This document shows positions 41,839 to 50,106 of a stretch of DNA of 64,000 nt, piece after piece. Source of the DNA: Sinomonas sp. ASV486 (lineage in GTDB: Bacteria; Actinomycetota; Actinomycetes; Actinomycetales; Micrococcaceae); NCBI RefSeq assembly GCF_030908215.1, contig NZ_JAVFJK010000004.1:32911-96910 (forward strand), written 5' to 3'. The notes under the pieces were generated by a model that saw only the letters and a list, made by a program, of their open reading frames with translations, did not search any database and was not told the DNA's origin. Positions within the stretch are counted from its first letter, which is position 1. Each line of letters starts with the position of its first letter. Both the position numbers and the translations under genes were made by a program.

Positions 41839-41940
41839 TCAGCCGAACAGCGCCGAGACCTTCATGAGCGTCGTGATGATCCCGTAGATGAGCGGGATCC
41901 CCACGAGGATCCAGCCGAACGCAAGCTGAGCGGTCTTCAT
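41839..41940 (-). CDS. 33-aa MFS transporter small subunit
   Basis: This tiny gene reads MKTAQLAFGWILVGIPLIYG, then IITTLMKVSALFG, then stop: one membrane helix with a basic start. It begins one base after the stop of the OFA-type carrier (TGACATG), with GGAGG six bases upstream, so it is translationally coupled. I recall that OFA-type MFS carriers are often followed by such a short helix (MFS transporter small subunit), which probably packs against the carrier. The family name is from memory and unverified. It is easily missed because of its size. Confidence 0.75.
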   Translation of the reverse strand: MKTAQLAFGWILVGIPLIYGIITTLMKVSALFG

Positions 41941-41941
41941 G

Positions 41942-43330
41942 TCAGTCCTCCAGGGTTGCGCCCGCGACGACGGGCTGCTGCGGTTCATGGAACTTCCCGT
42001 GCACCGGCCGGACCATCAGGTTGGCAATGAACCCGACGATCAGGAGGCCCACCATGATGAGCAGCGCCGGCTGGTACGCCCCAGCCGTCAGCTTCCCGGG
42101 GGTGCCCTGCGAGTCCAGCACGGCGTTGACAACGAGGGGACCCACGACGCCGGCCGCGGACCATGCTGTGAGCAGGCGGCCGTGGATGGCGCCCACCTCG
42201 AGCGTGCCGAACAGGTCGCGGAGATAGGCGGGCACCGTGGCGAAGCCGCCGCCGTAGAACGAGATGATCACGAAGGCCAGGAGGACGAACAGCGCTGTCG
42301 CCGAGGAGCCCGCGAACGCGAGGAGGAGGTAGAGGACCGTGCCAATGCCGAGGTATCCCATGTACGTCCTCTTGCGTCCCACCACATCGGAGGTAGCGGA
42401 CCAGGCGAAACGCCCCGCCATGTTGCCAATGGACAGGAGCCCCACGAACCCGCCCGCCACGGAGGCTGCCACGAGAGAGTGGCCGTCCGCGAGCCGGAAG
42501 AAGTCCTGGATCATCGGAGCCGCCTGTTCGAGGATCCCGATTCCGGCCGTCACATTGCAGAAGAGGACGGTCCACAGGAGCCAGAACTGCGGCGTCCTGA
42601 TCGCGTTCCTGGCCGTCACACTGGCGGTCGTCACGAGCGCGTGGGAGCGAACAGCGGCCGGATCGAAGCCCGCGGGCGCCCACCCCGGCGGTGGGACCTT
42701 GATCGTGAAGGCACCGAAGACCATGTACGCGAAGTACAGCACGGCCAACGTGAGGAACAGCTTTCCCACGGCGTCCCCGCTGGGCACGCCGCCGGGCGCC
42801 GACGACGCCGGGTCATAGGCGGTGAGCAGCGCGGTCGAGAGGGGGCTGGCGATGAGCGCGCCCCCGCCGAAGCCCATGATGGCCATGCCGGTGGCGAGGC
42901 CCGGGCGGTCGGGGAACCACTTGATGAGCGTCGAGACCGGCGAGATGTAGCCGATCCCCAGGCCGATCCCGCCGATGACGCCGTACCCGAGGTACACAAG
43001 CCACAGCTGGCGCGTGAAGATGCCCGCGGCACCGACGAGGAACCCGCCGGCCCAGAAGCACGCCGCGACGAACATTGCCTTGCGCGGGCCGTTCCGGTCC
43101 ACCCACGTGCCCATGACAGCCGCCGAGAGGCCCAGCATCACAATCGCCACCGAGAAGATCACGCCGATCTCCGTGAGGGTGGCCCCGAAATGCTTCACGA
43201 GCGCGGTCTTGTACACGCTGGTCGCGTAGACCTGCCCGATGCACAGGTGGACCGCGAGCGCCGCGGGAGGGATGAGCCATCGGTTGAATCCGGGGTGGGC
43301 AACACTGTGTGCCCTATCGAGCCACGCCAT
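41942..43330 (-). CDS. OFA-type major facilitator superfamily carrier (oxalate/formate antiporter family)
   Basis: This 462-aa carrier has twelve membrane spans. GTWVDRNGPRKAMFVA is the MFS loop 2-3 motif, and AGRFAWSATSDVVGRKRTY is its counterpart in the second half. GYGVIGGIGLGIGYISPVST and WFPDRPGLATGMAIMGFGGG are close to OxlT-like carriers, which exchange small organic anions. The substrate cannot be told. AGGAGG lies seven bases before the ATG at 43330. The next gene encodes the coupled 33-aa helix. The gene is divergent from the LysE-type gene. Confidence 0.88.
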   Translation of the reverse strand: MAWLDRAHSVAHPGFNRWLIPPAALAVHLCIGQVYATSVYKTALVKHFGATLTEIGVIFSVAIVMLGLSAAVMGTWVDRNGPRKAMFVAACFWAGGFLVGAAGIFTRQLWLVYLGYGVIGGIGLGIGYISPVSTLIKWFPDRPGLATGMAIMGFGGGALIASPLSTALLTAYDPASSAPGGVPSGDAVGKLFLTLAVLYFAYMVFGAFTIKVPPPGWAPAGFDPAAVRSHALVTTASVTARNAIRTPQFWLLWTVLFCNVTAGIGILEQAAPMIQDFFRLADGHSLVAASVAGGFVGLLSIGNMAGRFAWSATSDVVGRKRTYMGYLGIGTVLYLLLAFAGSSATALFVLLAFVIISFYGGGFATVPAYLRDLFGTLEVGAIHGRLLTAWSAAGVVGPLVVNAVLDSQGTPGKLTAGAYQPALLIMVGLLIVGFIANLMVRPVHGKFHEPQQPVVAGATLED

Positions 43331-43492
43331 GCGGGGTCCTCCTGATGTTCCGGCCGGGCCCAGCCCCGGTCGCCTCGCGCCTCAGTATTCACCCGAGAGT
43401 GACCTGCACCACTTGCATTGCGCCGAGCGGTACCGATGGTGCGACGAACGGCGCCGGAGGGTGCGCCGTCGTGCGCGTCCTATCCTTGGTGG

Positions 43493-44140
43493 GTGACCCT
43501 GACTGACTCCCTCCTCGGCTTCGCCGCGCTTGCCGCGCTCATCACGGTGCTGCCCGGCACGGACACTGCGCTCGTGCTGCGGTACACGATCAGCCAGGGG
43601 CGGCGTCATGCGTATACGGCAGCGCTCGGGATGATCTCGGGCGCGTTCATCTGGGGTGCGGCGGCGGCCACGGGGGTCTCGGCGCTCCTTGCCGTCTCGG
43701 AGGTCGCCTACAACATCCTGCGGATCGGCGGCGCGCTCTACATGCTGTGGCTCGCGGTGGGGCTGTGGCGGGCCTCGTTCGCCAAGCGCGACGCCGACCT
43801 GCCGCCCGGCACCCTCCCCCACCACAGCTTCGAGCCGCTCACGCGGACCTGGGCCAAGGGGCTCGTGTCCAACCTGCTCAACCCCAAGTACGGGATGTTC
43901 TGCATCGCCGTGATCCCGCAGTTCCTCGTGGCGGGGGTGCCGTCGGTGTGGATGGGCCTGCTCCTGTCCGTCGTGGCGAACATCGAGGCAGCCCTCTGGT
44001 TCGTGGTGCTCATCGCCGCGGCGCAGTTCTTCGGCAAGTGGCTCAATGGGTCCCAGTTCCGCAAGTGGATCGACCGGGTGACGGGCACGGCGCTCGGGGC
44101 CTTCGGCATCGTGGCGGTGCTCGAGACCCGGCACGCCTGA
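43493..44140 (+). CDS. LysE/RhtB-family amino-acid exporter
   Basis: This 215-aa protein has six membrane spans and starts with the family N-terminus (LTDSLLGFAALAALITVLPG, then TDTALVLR; the P-G-T/P-D segment is characteristic). GMISGAFIWGAAAATG and NLLNPKYGMFCIAVIPQFL are the other conserved segments. The family exports amino acids such as lysine, threonine or homoserine lactones, driven by proton motive force. The GTG at 43493 is the start: TATCCT lies six bases before it (leaderless), and longer versions add residues that look out of place. Confidence 0.85.
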   Translation: MTLTDSLLGFAALAALITVLPGTDTALVLRYTISQGRRHAYTAALGMISGAFIWGAAAATGVSALLAVSEVAYNILRIGGALYMLWLAVGLWRASFAKRDADLPPGTLPHHSFEPLTRTWAKGLVSNLLNPKYGMFCIAVIPQFLVAGVPSVWMGLLLSVVANIEAALWFVVLIAAAQFFGKWLNGSQFRKWIDRVTGTALGAFGIVAVLETRHA

Positions 44141-44180
44141 CTCTGGGAATACCTGGGGGCCGCATGGCATTGTGGCGGGC

Positions 44181-44993
44181 ATGAGCACTTCCCCCGATCC
44201 GCAGCTCGCCCGCTGGCAGCGCTTCCGCGACAACCGCAACAACGCCCTCGCTGCAGAGCACGGCTGGCTCACCCTCACCTCGTTCCAGTGGCTCGAGCCG
44301 GCGCCGTCTCCGGTCGAACTCGTTCCGGGGCTGTGGTCCTTCACCGAGGACGGCGGGCGCACGACGGCGGTCCTCACCGCCCGGGCCTCGGACGGGCTGG
44401 TCTTCGTGGACTCGGGCGACGCCGTGGACGGGACGTTCACGGCCGAGCTCGCGGACGAGGAGTCGCTGAACTGGGTGCAGTCCGGCACGATCGTCGTGGA
44501 GCTCGCGATGCGGGCGGACCGGTACGCGATCCGCACCCGCGATTCGGCCTCCCCCACGCTCACGGAGTTCCGCGCGGTGCCTGTGTTCGACTACGCGCCG
44601 GAGTGGGTCATCGATGCCCGCTGGGAGCCGTACCCCGAGCCGCACGACGTGCCGATCTCCACCGCGAATCCGCTCGTGGACGGCGTTCACCGGTCCGCGG
44701 GCGAGGTCGTGTTCCACCGGCACGGGCACGAGTACCGGCTCCAGGCCGAGCAGGGCACGCTCGGCGAGCTGACCATCACGTTCCACGACGAGACCAACGG
44801 CCGCACCACCGACGACTGGCGCAAGGTCGAGACCCCGCGCCCGCGTCCCGACGGCACCGTGGTGCTCGACTTCAACCGGGCCATCAACTATCCGAGCGCG
44901 TTCACCGCCTACGGGACCTGCCCGATGCCGGTGCGCGGCAACTCGCTGGACCTCGCCGTCGAGGCCGGGGAAAAGACCCCCGACGCCGCCTAG
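44181..44993 (+). CDS. DUF1684-family protein
   Basis: This 270-aa soluble protein has the DUF1684 core: HGWLTLTSFQWLEPAPSPVE near the N-terminus, FRAVPVFDYAPEWVIDARWE in the middle, and the signature DFNRAINYPSAFTAYGTCPM near the C-terminus. A helical N-terminal arm contains RFRDNRNNALAAEHG. The family is widespread in actinobacteria and has no known function; its fold is reported as a beta-rich domain. The start is the ATG at 44181 (an earlier GTG at 44172 is possible); CATTGT lies seven bases upstream. A five-unit repeat array follows the stop. Confidence 0.88.
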   Translation: MSTSPDPQLARWQRFRDNRNNALAAEHGWLTLTSFQWLEPAPSPVELVPGLWSFTEDGGRTTAVLTARASDGLVFVDSGDAVDGTFTAELADEESLNWVQSGTIVVELAMRADRYAIRTRDSASPTLTEFRAVPVFDYAPEWVIDARWEPYPEPHDVPISTANPLVDGVHRSAGEVVFHRHGHEYRLQAEQGTLGELTITFHDETNGRTTDDWRKVETPRPRPDGTVVLDFNRAINYPSAFTAYGTCPMPVRGNSLDLAVEAGEKTPDAA

Positions 44994-45000
44994 CCCTGCC

Positions 45001-45137
45001 CCATTGCGGGGTCACCTCCCACCGATGCGGAGTCACCTCCCACCGATGCGGAGTCACCTCCCACCGATGCGGAGTCACCTCCCACCGATGCGGAGTCACC
45101 TCTCTAGAGTGGCGAATGCGCGTACTAGAGACGTGAC
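45001..45137. repeat. Five 21-base CCGATGCGGAGTCACC units ending in a hairpin (locus R3)
   Basis: Units start at 45001, 45022, 45043, 45064 and 45085 (21-base period). The last one runs into GTCACCTCTCTAG (45095-45107), which pairs with CTAGAGACGTGAC (45125-45137) at 12 of 13 positions. The 17-base loop contains GGCGAATGC, as at 27671-27717. The array lies between the convergent DUF1684 and SDR genes. The reversed core word GTGACCCCGCATCGG follows. Confidence 0.85.
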
Positions 45138-45166
45138 CCCGCATCGGGACTCAGCAAGCCGGGGGG

Positions 45167-45943
45167 CTACTTGGGTGCCATCCGGATAGCCCCGTCGAGG
45201 CGGATCGTCTCGCCGTTGAGCATCGCGTTGTCCACGATGTGGGCCACCAGGTTCGCGTACTCGGCGGGTCGCCCCAAGCGGGACGGGTGCGGCACCTGCT
45301 GACCGAGGGAAGCCTGCGCGTCCGCGGGCAGACCGGCCATCATCGGCGTCTCGAAGATGCCGGGCGCAATCGTGACCACGCGGATGAGCGAGCGCGCGAG
45401 CTCCCGCGCGATCGGCAGCGTCATGGCGTGCACGGCCCCCTTGGAGGCGGCGTACGCAGGCTGGCCGATCTGGCCGTCGAACGCGGCGACGGACGCGGTG
45501 TTCACGATCACGCCCCGCTCCGGGCCCCCCAGCTCCGTCTCCACGGGCTCGGTGAGCACCATGGCCTCGGCCGCGAGCCGGATCACGTTGAACGTGCCCA
45601 CGAGATTCACGCGGATCACGCGCTCGAACTGCTCGAGCGGCAGCGCGCCGTCGCGCCCGAGGACCTTGCCCGGCGTCCCGATCCCCGCGCAGTTCACCAC
45701 GACGCGGAGGGGAGCAAGCTCGCCCGCGCGCACGACGGCGGCCCGCACCTGCTCCTCATCGGTCACGTCCGCGGGGGCGAACGACGCGCGGTCCCCGAGC
45801 TCGGCCGCGAGCGCTTCGCCTGCGCTGCCGGGCAGGTCCACGAGCACGACGGCCGCCCCGTCCGCGTGCAGTCGCCGCGCCGTGGCTGCCCCGAGCCCGG
45901 AGGCCCCTCCCGTGATGAGCGCGCTTGCTCCCTGAAGCTCCAT
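45167..45943 (-). CDS. Short-chain dehydrogenase (3-hydroxyacyl-CoA dehydrogenase type II-like)
   Basis: This 258-aa NAD-dependent oxidoreductase has the cofactor loop TGGASGLG, the D in LVDLPGS that selects NAD over NADP, NCAGIG, the serine in [10 protein letters not shown], and the catalytic [19 protein letters not shown] and the C-terminal [14 protein letters not shown] match the HSD10-like family, which acts on short-chain 3-hydroxyacyl-CoA. GGAGGGGCA precedes the ATG at 45943. It stands alone, convergent with DUF1684 and divergent from GH76. Confidence 0.88.
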   Translation of the reverse strand: MELQGASALITGGASGLGAATARRLHADGAAVVLVDLPGSAGEALAAELGDRASFAPADVTDEEQVRAAVVRAGELAPLRVVVNCAGIGTPGKVLGRDGALPLEQFERVIRVNLVGTFNVIRLAAEAMVLTEPVETELGGPERGVIVNTASVAAFDGQIGQPAYAASKGAVHAMTLPIARELARSLIRVVTIAPGIFETPMMAGLPADAQASLGQQVPHPSRLGRPAEYANLVAHIVDNAMLNGETIRLDGAIRMAPK

Positions 45944-46041
45944 TGCCCCTCCATCGACCGAGTTAATTCGCGCTAACCGAAAGCCATCCTAGCGACCACG
46001 GTAAAGCGGCGATGCAGAAGAGGGTCATTAGGCTGGCCAGC

Positions 46042-47235
46042 ATGCAGCCATCGACCTGGGCCGAGCGCGCCCAAGCCGCAGCAGACAGCGTCAACGAGGG
46101 CTTCGGCCATCGACTCGCAGGCTTCGTCCCGGGCACCTGGATCGGCTCCATCGCCCGGCCAGCCCGCAGGGTAGGCTGGCCGTGGGACCCGTGGCACTAC
46201 TGGTGGCAGGCGCACTATCTGGACTGCCTCGTGGACGCGTCGTGGCGACAGCTCGGCACGGGACCCCACAACGCGATGCCAGAGACCCCTCAACGGACCG
46301 CCAGAGACCCCTCAAGCGAGGAACCACGGGAGCTGCGCCTCGCGTGGGACCTCCTGCGGGGCATCCGGGACCGCAACTTCCTCCAATACCGCAACGCGTT
46401 CTACGACGACATGGCATGGCTCGCCCTCGCGGCCGGCCGCGCGGACCAGCTCACCGAGCGCATCCGGCACCGCGGCCTCCGCAATGCCCGCACGGCCATG
46501 CGGGTGCTGGGTGGGCAGCTCGCCTCGGCGGACACGGCCGACGGCGGCGGCGGGCTGTACTGGAACACGAAGCGCATCTTCAAGAACACGCCCGCCACCT
46601 CCCCCGCGGCCCTGTTCTTCGCGCGCACGGGCGAGCGGAAGCGCGCCCAGGCGCTCGTCGACTGGCTCGGGGCCACCCTCTTCGACCCCGGCCAGGGCCT
46701 CTACCTCGACGGCATCAACCTCAACCGCGACGGCACCACCGAGCTCATGACGGACGTCTGGACCTACAACCAGGGCCCGGTCCTCGGCGCGCTGGTGGCC
46801 CTCGGTGGTCCGGCGAACCTCGCGCGCGCCGAAGCGCTCATCGCGGCCATCGACACGCACCTCACCGTTGGCTGGGAGACGCACGACGGCGCGCGGGGCC
46901 GCACGCTGCGGGGCGACGGTGCCGGTGACGGCGGGCTCTTCATGGGGATCCTCGCCCGCTACCTCACCGTGGCGGCGGTCACCCCGAGCCTCTCGACGGC
47001 GGCGCGGGGCACGGCGAAGCGACTCGTCCTCGACACGGCGGAGGCCCTGTGGTCGGGTGCTGAGGAGCGTCCTGCCCCCAAGGACAGGCGGCGCGGCGAG
47101 ACCTACTGGACCTTCCCCCAGACACCGGGCCACGCGGCGTCGGACGAGTATCCGCCCGGAAGCCGGGTTGAGCTGTCGACGCAGCTGCAGGCGTGGATGG
47201 TCCTCGAGTTCGCGCACCAGCTCACCGACGCCTGA
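46042..47235 (+). CDS. Glycoside hydrolase family 76 (alpha-1,6-mannanase-like)
   Basis: GH76 enzymes cut alpha-1,6-mannan. The 397-aa protein has the catalytic pair of aspartates in FYDDMAWLALA, the sugar-binding GGLYWNT, and DVWTYNQGPVLGALVALGG, typical of the (alpha/alpha)6 barrel. No signal peptide is present, so it may be cytoplasmic or poorly exported. Residues about 72-94 are encoded by three tandem 22-base units of the intergenic repeat family; the insertion lies between HYLDCLVDAS and RELRLAWDLLRGIRDRN, where related enzymes have a shorter loop, so it should be tolerated. TAGGCT seven bases before the ATG at 46042 supports this start. Confidence 0.88.
   Translation: MQPSTWAERAQAAADSVNEGFGHRLAGFVPGTWIGSIARPARRVGWPWDPWHYWWQAHYLDCLVDASWRQLGTGPHNAMPETPQRTARDPSSEEPRELRLAWDLLRGIRDRNFLQYRNAFYDDMAWLALAAGRADQLTERIRHRGLRNARTAMRVLGGQLASADTADGGGGLYWNTKRIFKNTPATSPAALFFARTGERKRAQALVDWLGATLFDPGQGLYLDGINLNRDGTTELMTDVWTYNQGPVLGALVALGGPANLARAEALIAAIDTHLTVGWETHDGARGRTLRGDGAGDGGLFMGILARYLTVAAVTPSLSTAARGTAKRLVLDTAEALWSGAEERPAPKDRRRGETYWTFPQTPGHAASDEYPPGSRVELSTQLQAWMVLEFAHQLTDA
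46256..46321 (-). repeat. Three 22-base units of the GTTGnGGGGTC family inside a coding gene (locus R5)
   Basis: Read on the minus strand, units such as CGTTGAGGGGTCTCTGGC match the array at 40006-40137 (CGTTGCGGGGTCCCTGGC). The three units span 66 bases (46256-46277, 46278-46299, 46300-46321), exactly 22 codons, and keep the GH76 frame open. Confidence 0.65.
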
Positions 47236-47335
47236 CCCATCACCGACCGAAACCGGCCCTCATCGACGCGCCTCGGCCATTAGCACAGCCAAAGGTTGCG
47301 TAATTGATATGATTTGAATCACATTATGGAGGGAA

Positions 47336-47365
47336 TTGGCCGTTTCTTAGGTGTGGCTAACCTAC
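47336..47365 (+). promoter_or_regulatory. IdeR/DtxR box over the ferric-importer promoter
   Basis: TTAGGTGTGGCTAACCTAC (47347-47365) matches the IdeR consensus TTAGGTTAGGCTAACCTAA at 16 of 19 positions. It overlaps the proposed -10 TAACCT (47358-47363); TTGGCC at 47336-47341 would be the -35. Fe2+-IdeR binding here would block transcription of the iron importer. Confidence 0.75.
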
Positions 47366-47445
47366 AGTCAATCGTGACGTCACCAGACGACGCACGCCGG
47401 CAGCGTCGTCGCCCATCATCCTGTGACCCATGAAAGGGACGCTCC

Positions 47446-48483
47446 ATGAAGCTCCGCACCCGGGCCCTCGCCGCCCTCGCGATGGCCAGCGCCGCCGCCC
47501 TCAGCCTCTCCGCCTGCGGCACCTCGACGCCGGGCACTGCCTCCGGCTCCGCGAGTGGCACCATCACGGTGTACAACGCCCAGCATGAGTCGCTCACGAA
47601 GGAGTGGATCGACGCCTTCACCAAGGAGACCGGCATCAAGGTCAACTACCGGCAGGGCGATGACACGGAGATGTCCAACCAGATCGTCCAGGAGGGCGCC
47701 AACTCGCCCGCGGACGTGTTCCTCACCGAGAACTCCCCCGCGATGACGCAGGTCGAGAACGCGGGGCTGTTCACGGACATCGACCCGGCCACGGTCGCCC
47801 AGGTCCCCGCCGAGTACCGTCCGTCGACGAACAAGTGGGTCGGCATCGCCGCCCGCTCCACGGTCTTCGCCTACAACAAGGACAAGGTCTCCCAGGACCA
47901 GCTCCCCAAGTCCCTCATGGACCTGGCGAACCCCGAGTGGAAGGGCCGCTGGGCCGCCTCGCCGTCCGGCGCGGACTTCCAGGCCATCGTCTCAGCGATG
48001 CTCCAGCTCAAGGGCGAGTCCGCCACTTCGGCTTGGCTCAAGGCCATGAAGGACAACTCGAAGGCCTACCAGGGCAACTCGACCGCCATGAAGGCAGTGA
48101 ACGCAGGCGAGATCGACGGCGCCGTGATCTACCACTACTACTGGTTCGGCGACCAGGCCAAGACCGGCGAGAACTCCAAGAGCGTCGGGCTGGAGTACTT
48201 CAAGAACCAGGACCCGGGCGCGTTCGTCTCGGTCTCCGGGGGCGGCGTGCTGAAGTCCTCGAAGAATCAGGCCGCGGCGCAGGAGTTCCTCAAGTTCGTC
48301 ACGGGCAAGACGGGCCAGGCGGTGCTGCAGAACGGCACGTCCTTCGAATACGCCGTCGGATCCGGCGTTCCGTCCAACGGGAAGCTTGTCCCGCTGACCG
48401 ACCTCAATGCGCCTAAGATCGATCCCGCAACCCTCAACTCGAAGAAGGTCAACGAGCTCATGACGGCAGCAGGCCTGATCTAG
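47446..48483 (+). CDS. fbpA: Iron(III) ABC transporter substrate-binding lipoprotein
   Basis: This 345-aa lipoprotein has a signal peptide with lipobox LSAC (cysteine at residue 25). The mature binding protein begins ITVYNAQHESLTKEW, as in FbpA-type ferric-binding proteins. SPADVFLTENSPAMTQVENA, YNKDKVSQDQLPKSLMDLAN and YHYYWFGDQA (tyrosines that could bind iron) are present. It captures Fe(III) outside the cell and passes it to the permease. The ATG at 47446 follows AAAGGG, and an IdeR box lies 80 nt upstream, so expression should rise when iron is scarce. It heads the three-gene operon. Confidence 0.92.
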   Translation: MKLRTRALAALAMASAAALSLSACGTSTPGTASGSASGTITVYNAQHESLTKEWIDAFTKETGIKVNYRQGDDTEMSNQIVQEGANSPADVFLTENSPAMTQVENAGLFTDIDPATVAQVPAEYRPSTNKWVGIAARSTVFAYNKDKVSQDQLPKSLMDLANPEWKGRWAASPSGADFQAIVSAMLQLKGESATSAWLKAMKDNSKAYQGNSTAMKAVNAGEIDGAVIYHYYWFGDQAKTGENSKSVGLEYFKNQDPGAFVSVSGGGVLKSSKNQAAAQEFLKFVTGKTGQAVLQNGTSFEYAVGSGVPSNGKLVPLTDLNAPKIDPATLNSKKVNELMTAAGLI

Positions 48484-48486
48484 ACC

Positions 48487-50106
48487 TTGGAATCCGCCCC
48501 AGACACCGCTTCCCCCGCAGCCGGGTTCCCGGCCCAGGGCGGGACGGCCGCGCCGGCGGGCGGGAGCACGCGCCTCCGCCCGCCGCGTCCGCGCCCGCCG
48601 GCCGGAGTTGTCCTGCTCGCGTGCCTCGTCGCCGCCGCCTCGCTGATCCCGCTCGGATTCGTCGCCTACATGACGGTCACAACCGGGTGGGACACCGCGG
48701 CGGCGCTGCTCTTCCGGCCACGCACGCTCGAGCTGCTCGGGAACACGCTCCTGCTCACGCTCATCACGGTGCCCCTGTGCATCGTGCTTGGCGTGGGGGG
48801 CGCGTGGCTCGTCGAGCGCACGTCGCTGCAGGGGAACAAGGTCTGGGCGGTGCTGCTCGCGGCACCGCTCGCGATCCCGGCGTTCGTCAACTCCTACGCA
48901 TGGGTGTCCGCGGTCCCGAGCCTCCATGGGGTCTTCTCCGGAGTGCTCATCGCCACGCTCTCGTACTACCCGCTCGTGTACATCCCGGTGGCAGCCACCC
49001 TGTCACGTCTCGATCCCGCGATCGAGCAGTCCGCGGCGTCGCTCGGTCTAGGTACGTGGCGCGTGTTCTTCCGGGTCGTGCTGCCGCAGCTGCGCATCGC
49101 CGTCGCGGGCGGGGCGCTGCTCGTCGCGCTGCACCTGCTCTCGGAGTACGGCGCCTTCGCGATGATCCGCTTCGACACCTTCACGACGGCGATCATGCAG
49201 CAGTACCGCTCGACCTTCAACGGCTCCGCGGGCAACATGCTCGCCTCGGTCCTGGTCACGGTGTGCCTCGTGTTCCTCGTGGTGGAGGCGTCGCTGCGGG
49301 GAAACGCCCGGTATGCGCGCATCGGCTCGGGCGCCCAGTCCCTCCCGACCCGGCTCGCGCTCGGCCCGTGGCAGGCCCCAGCCCAGCTCGTGCTCGCAGC
49401 CCTCGCGGTGCTGGCTGTGGGCGTTCCGGTGTGGATGACCGTCTCGTGGGCCGTTCGGGGCGGCCCAGACGTCTGGCGGACGGGCGAGCTGGCCGGCGCC
49501 CTCGGCTCGAGCCTGTGGTTCGGGCTCCTCGGCGCCATCGTGACCACGATCGTCGCGTTCCCCCTCGCGTTCCTGGCGGTGCGATACCCAGGCTGGCTCT
49601 CGCGGGCGCTCGAGCTCTCCAACTACGTCACGAGCTCGATGCCGGGGATCGTCCTCGCCCTCGCGTTCGTCACGGTCTCGCTCCGGGCAATCCCCGCCGT
49701 CTACCAGACCACGGGGCTCCTCGTGGCCGCCTATGTGCTGCTGTTCCTCCCTCGCGCGCTCGTGAACCTGCGGGCCGGGCTCGCGCAGGCACCGAAGGAG
49801 CTCGAGGAGGCCGCGCGGGCCCTCGGGAAGTCGCCGTTCATGGCGTTCGTGCGCGTCACGCTGCGGCTCGCTGCCCCAGCGGCAGCGGGCGGGGCAGCGC
49901 TGACGTTCCTCGCCGTCGTCAACGAGCTCACCGCCACCCTCCTGCTCTCCCCCCTGGGCACCAAGACGCTCGCCACCGAATTCTGGTCCCTCTCGAGCGA
50001 GATCGACTACGTGAGCGCAGCACCCTACGCGCTCCTGATGATCGCTCTCTCCGCACCCATGACGTACCTGTTGTTCCAGCAGTCCAAGAAAGCAGCCGGA
50101 CAGTGA
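48487..50106 (+). CDS. fbpB: Iron(III) ABC transporter permease
   Basis: This 539-aa permease is a fusion of two six-span halves, as usual for FbpB. Each half has an EAA loop: QSAASLGLGTWRVFFRVVLP in the first half and ELEEAARALGKSPFMAFVRV in the second, which dock on the ATPase. The N-terminal 40 residues are a Pro/Arg/Ala-rich cytoplasmic stretch. It starts at a TTG four bases after the fbpA stop, which is weak, but no later start keeps the first span intact. The end overlaps the ATPase start (GTGA). Confidence 0.9.
   Translation: MESAPDTASPAAGFPAQGGTAAPAGGSTRLRPPRPRPPAGVVLLACLVAAASLIPLGFVAYMTVTTGWDTAAALLFRPRTLELLGNTLLLTLITVPLCIVLGVGGAWLVERTSLQGNKVWAVLLAAPLAIPAFVNSYAWVSAVPSLHGVFSGVLIATLSYYPLVYIPVAATLSRLDPAIEQSAASLGLGTWRVFFRVVLPQLRIAVAGGALLVALHLLSEYGAFAMIRFDTFTTAIMQQYRSTFNGSAGNMLASVLVTVCLVFLVVEASLRGNARYARIGSGAQSLPTRLALGPWQAPAQLVLAALAVLAVGVPVWMTVSWAVRGGPDVWRTGELAGALGSSLWFGLLGAIVTTIVAFPLAFLAVRYPGWLSRALELSNYVTSSMPGIVLALAFVTVSLRAIPAVYQTTGLLVAAYVLLFLPRALVNLRAGLAQAPKELEEAARALGKSPFMAFVRVTLRLAAPAAAGGAALTFLAVVNELTATLLLSPLGTKTLATEFWSLSSEIDYVSAAPYALLMIALSAPMTYLLFQQSKKAAGQ

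Noticed and set aside
43328..43345. ATGCGGGGTCC at the OFA carrier start as another repeat locus
   Set aside because: It is a single occurrence that overlaps the start codon and ribosome-binding site and has no tandem copies.
40006..45137. Possible CRISPR arrays at the tandem repeats
   Set aside because: The units are directly adjacent with no unique spacers of constant length, and no cas gene is present.
45004..45189. A small open frame with repeated MRSHLPP units
   Set aside because: It only translates the 21-base repeat array; there is no ribosome-binding site or independent support.
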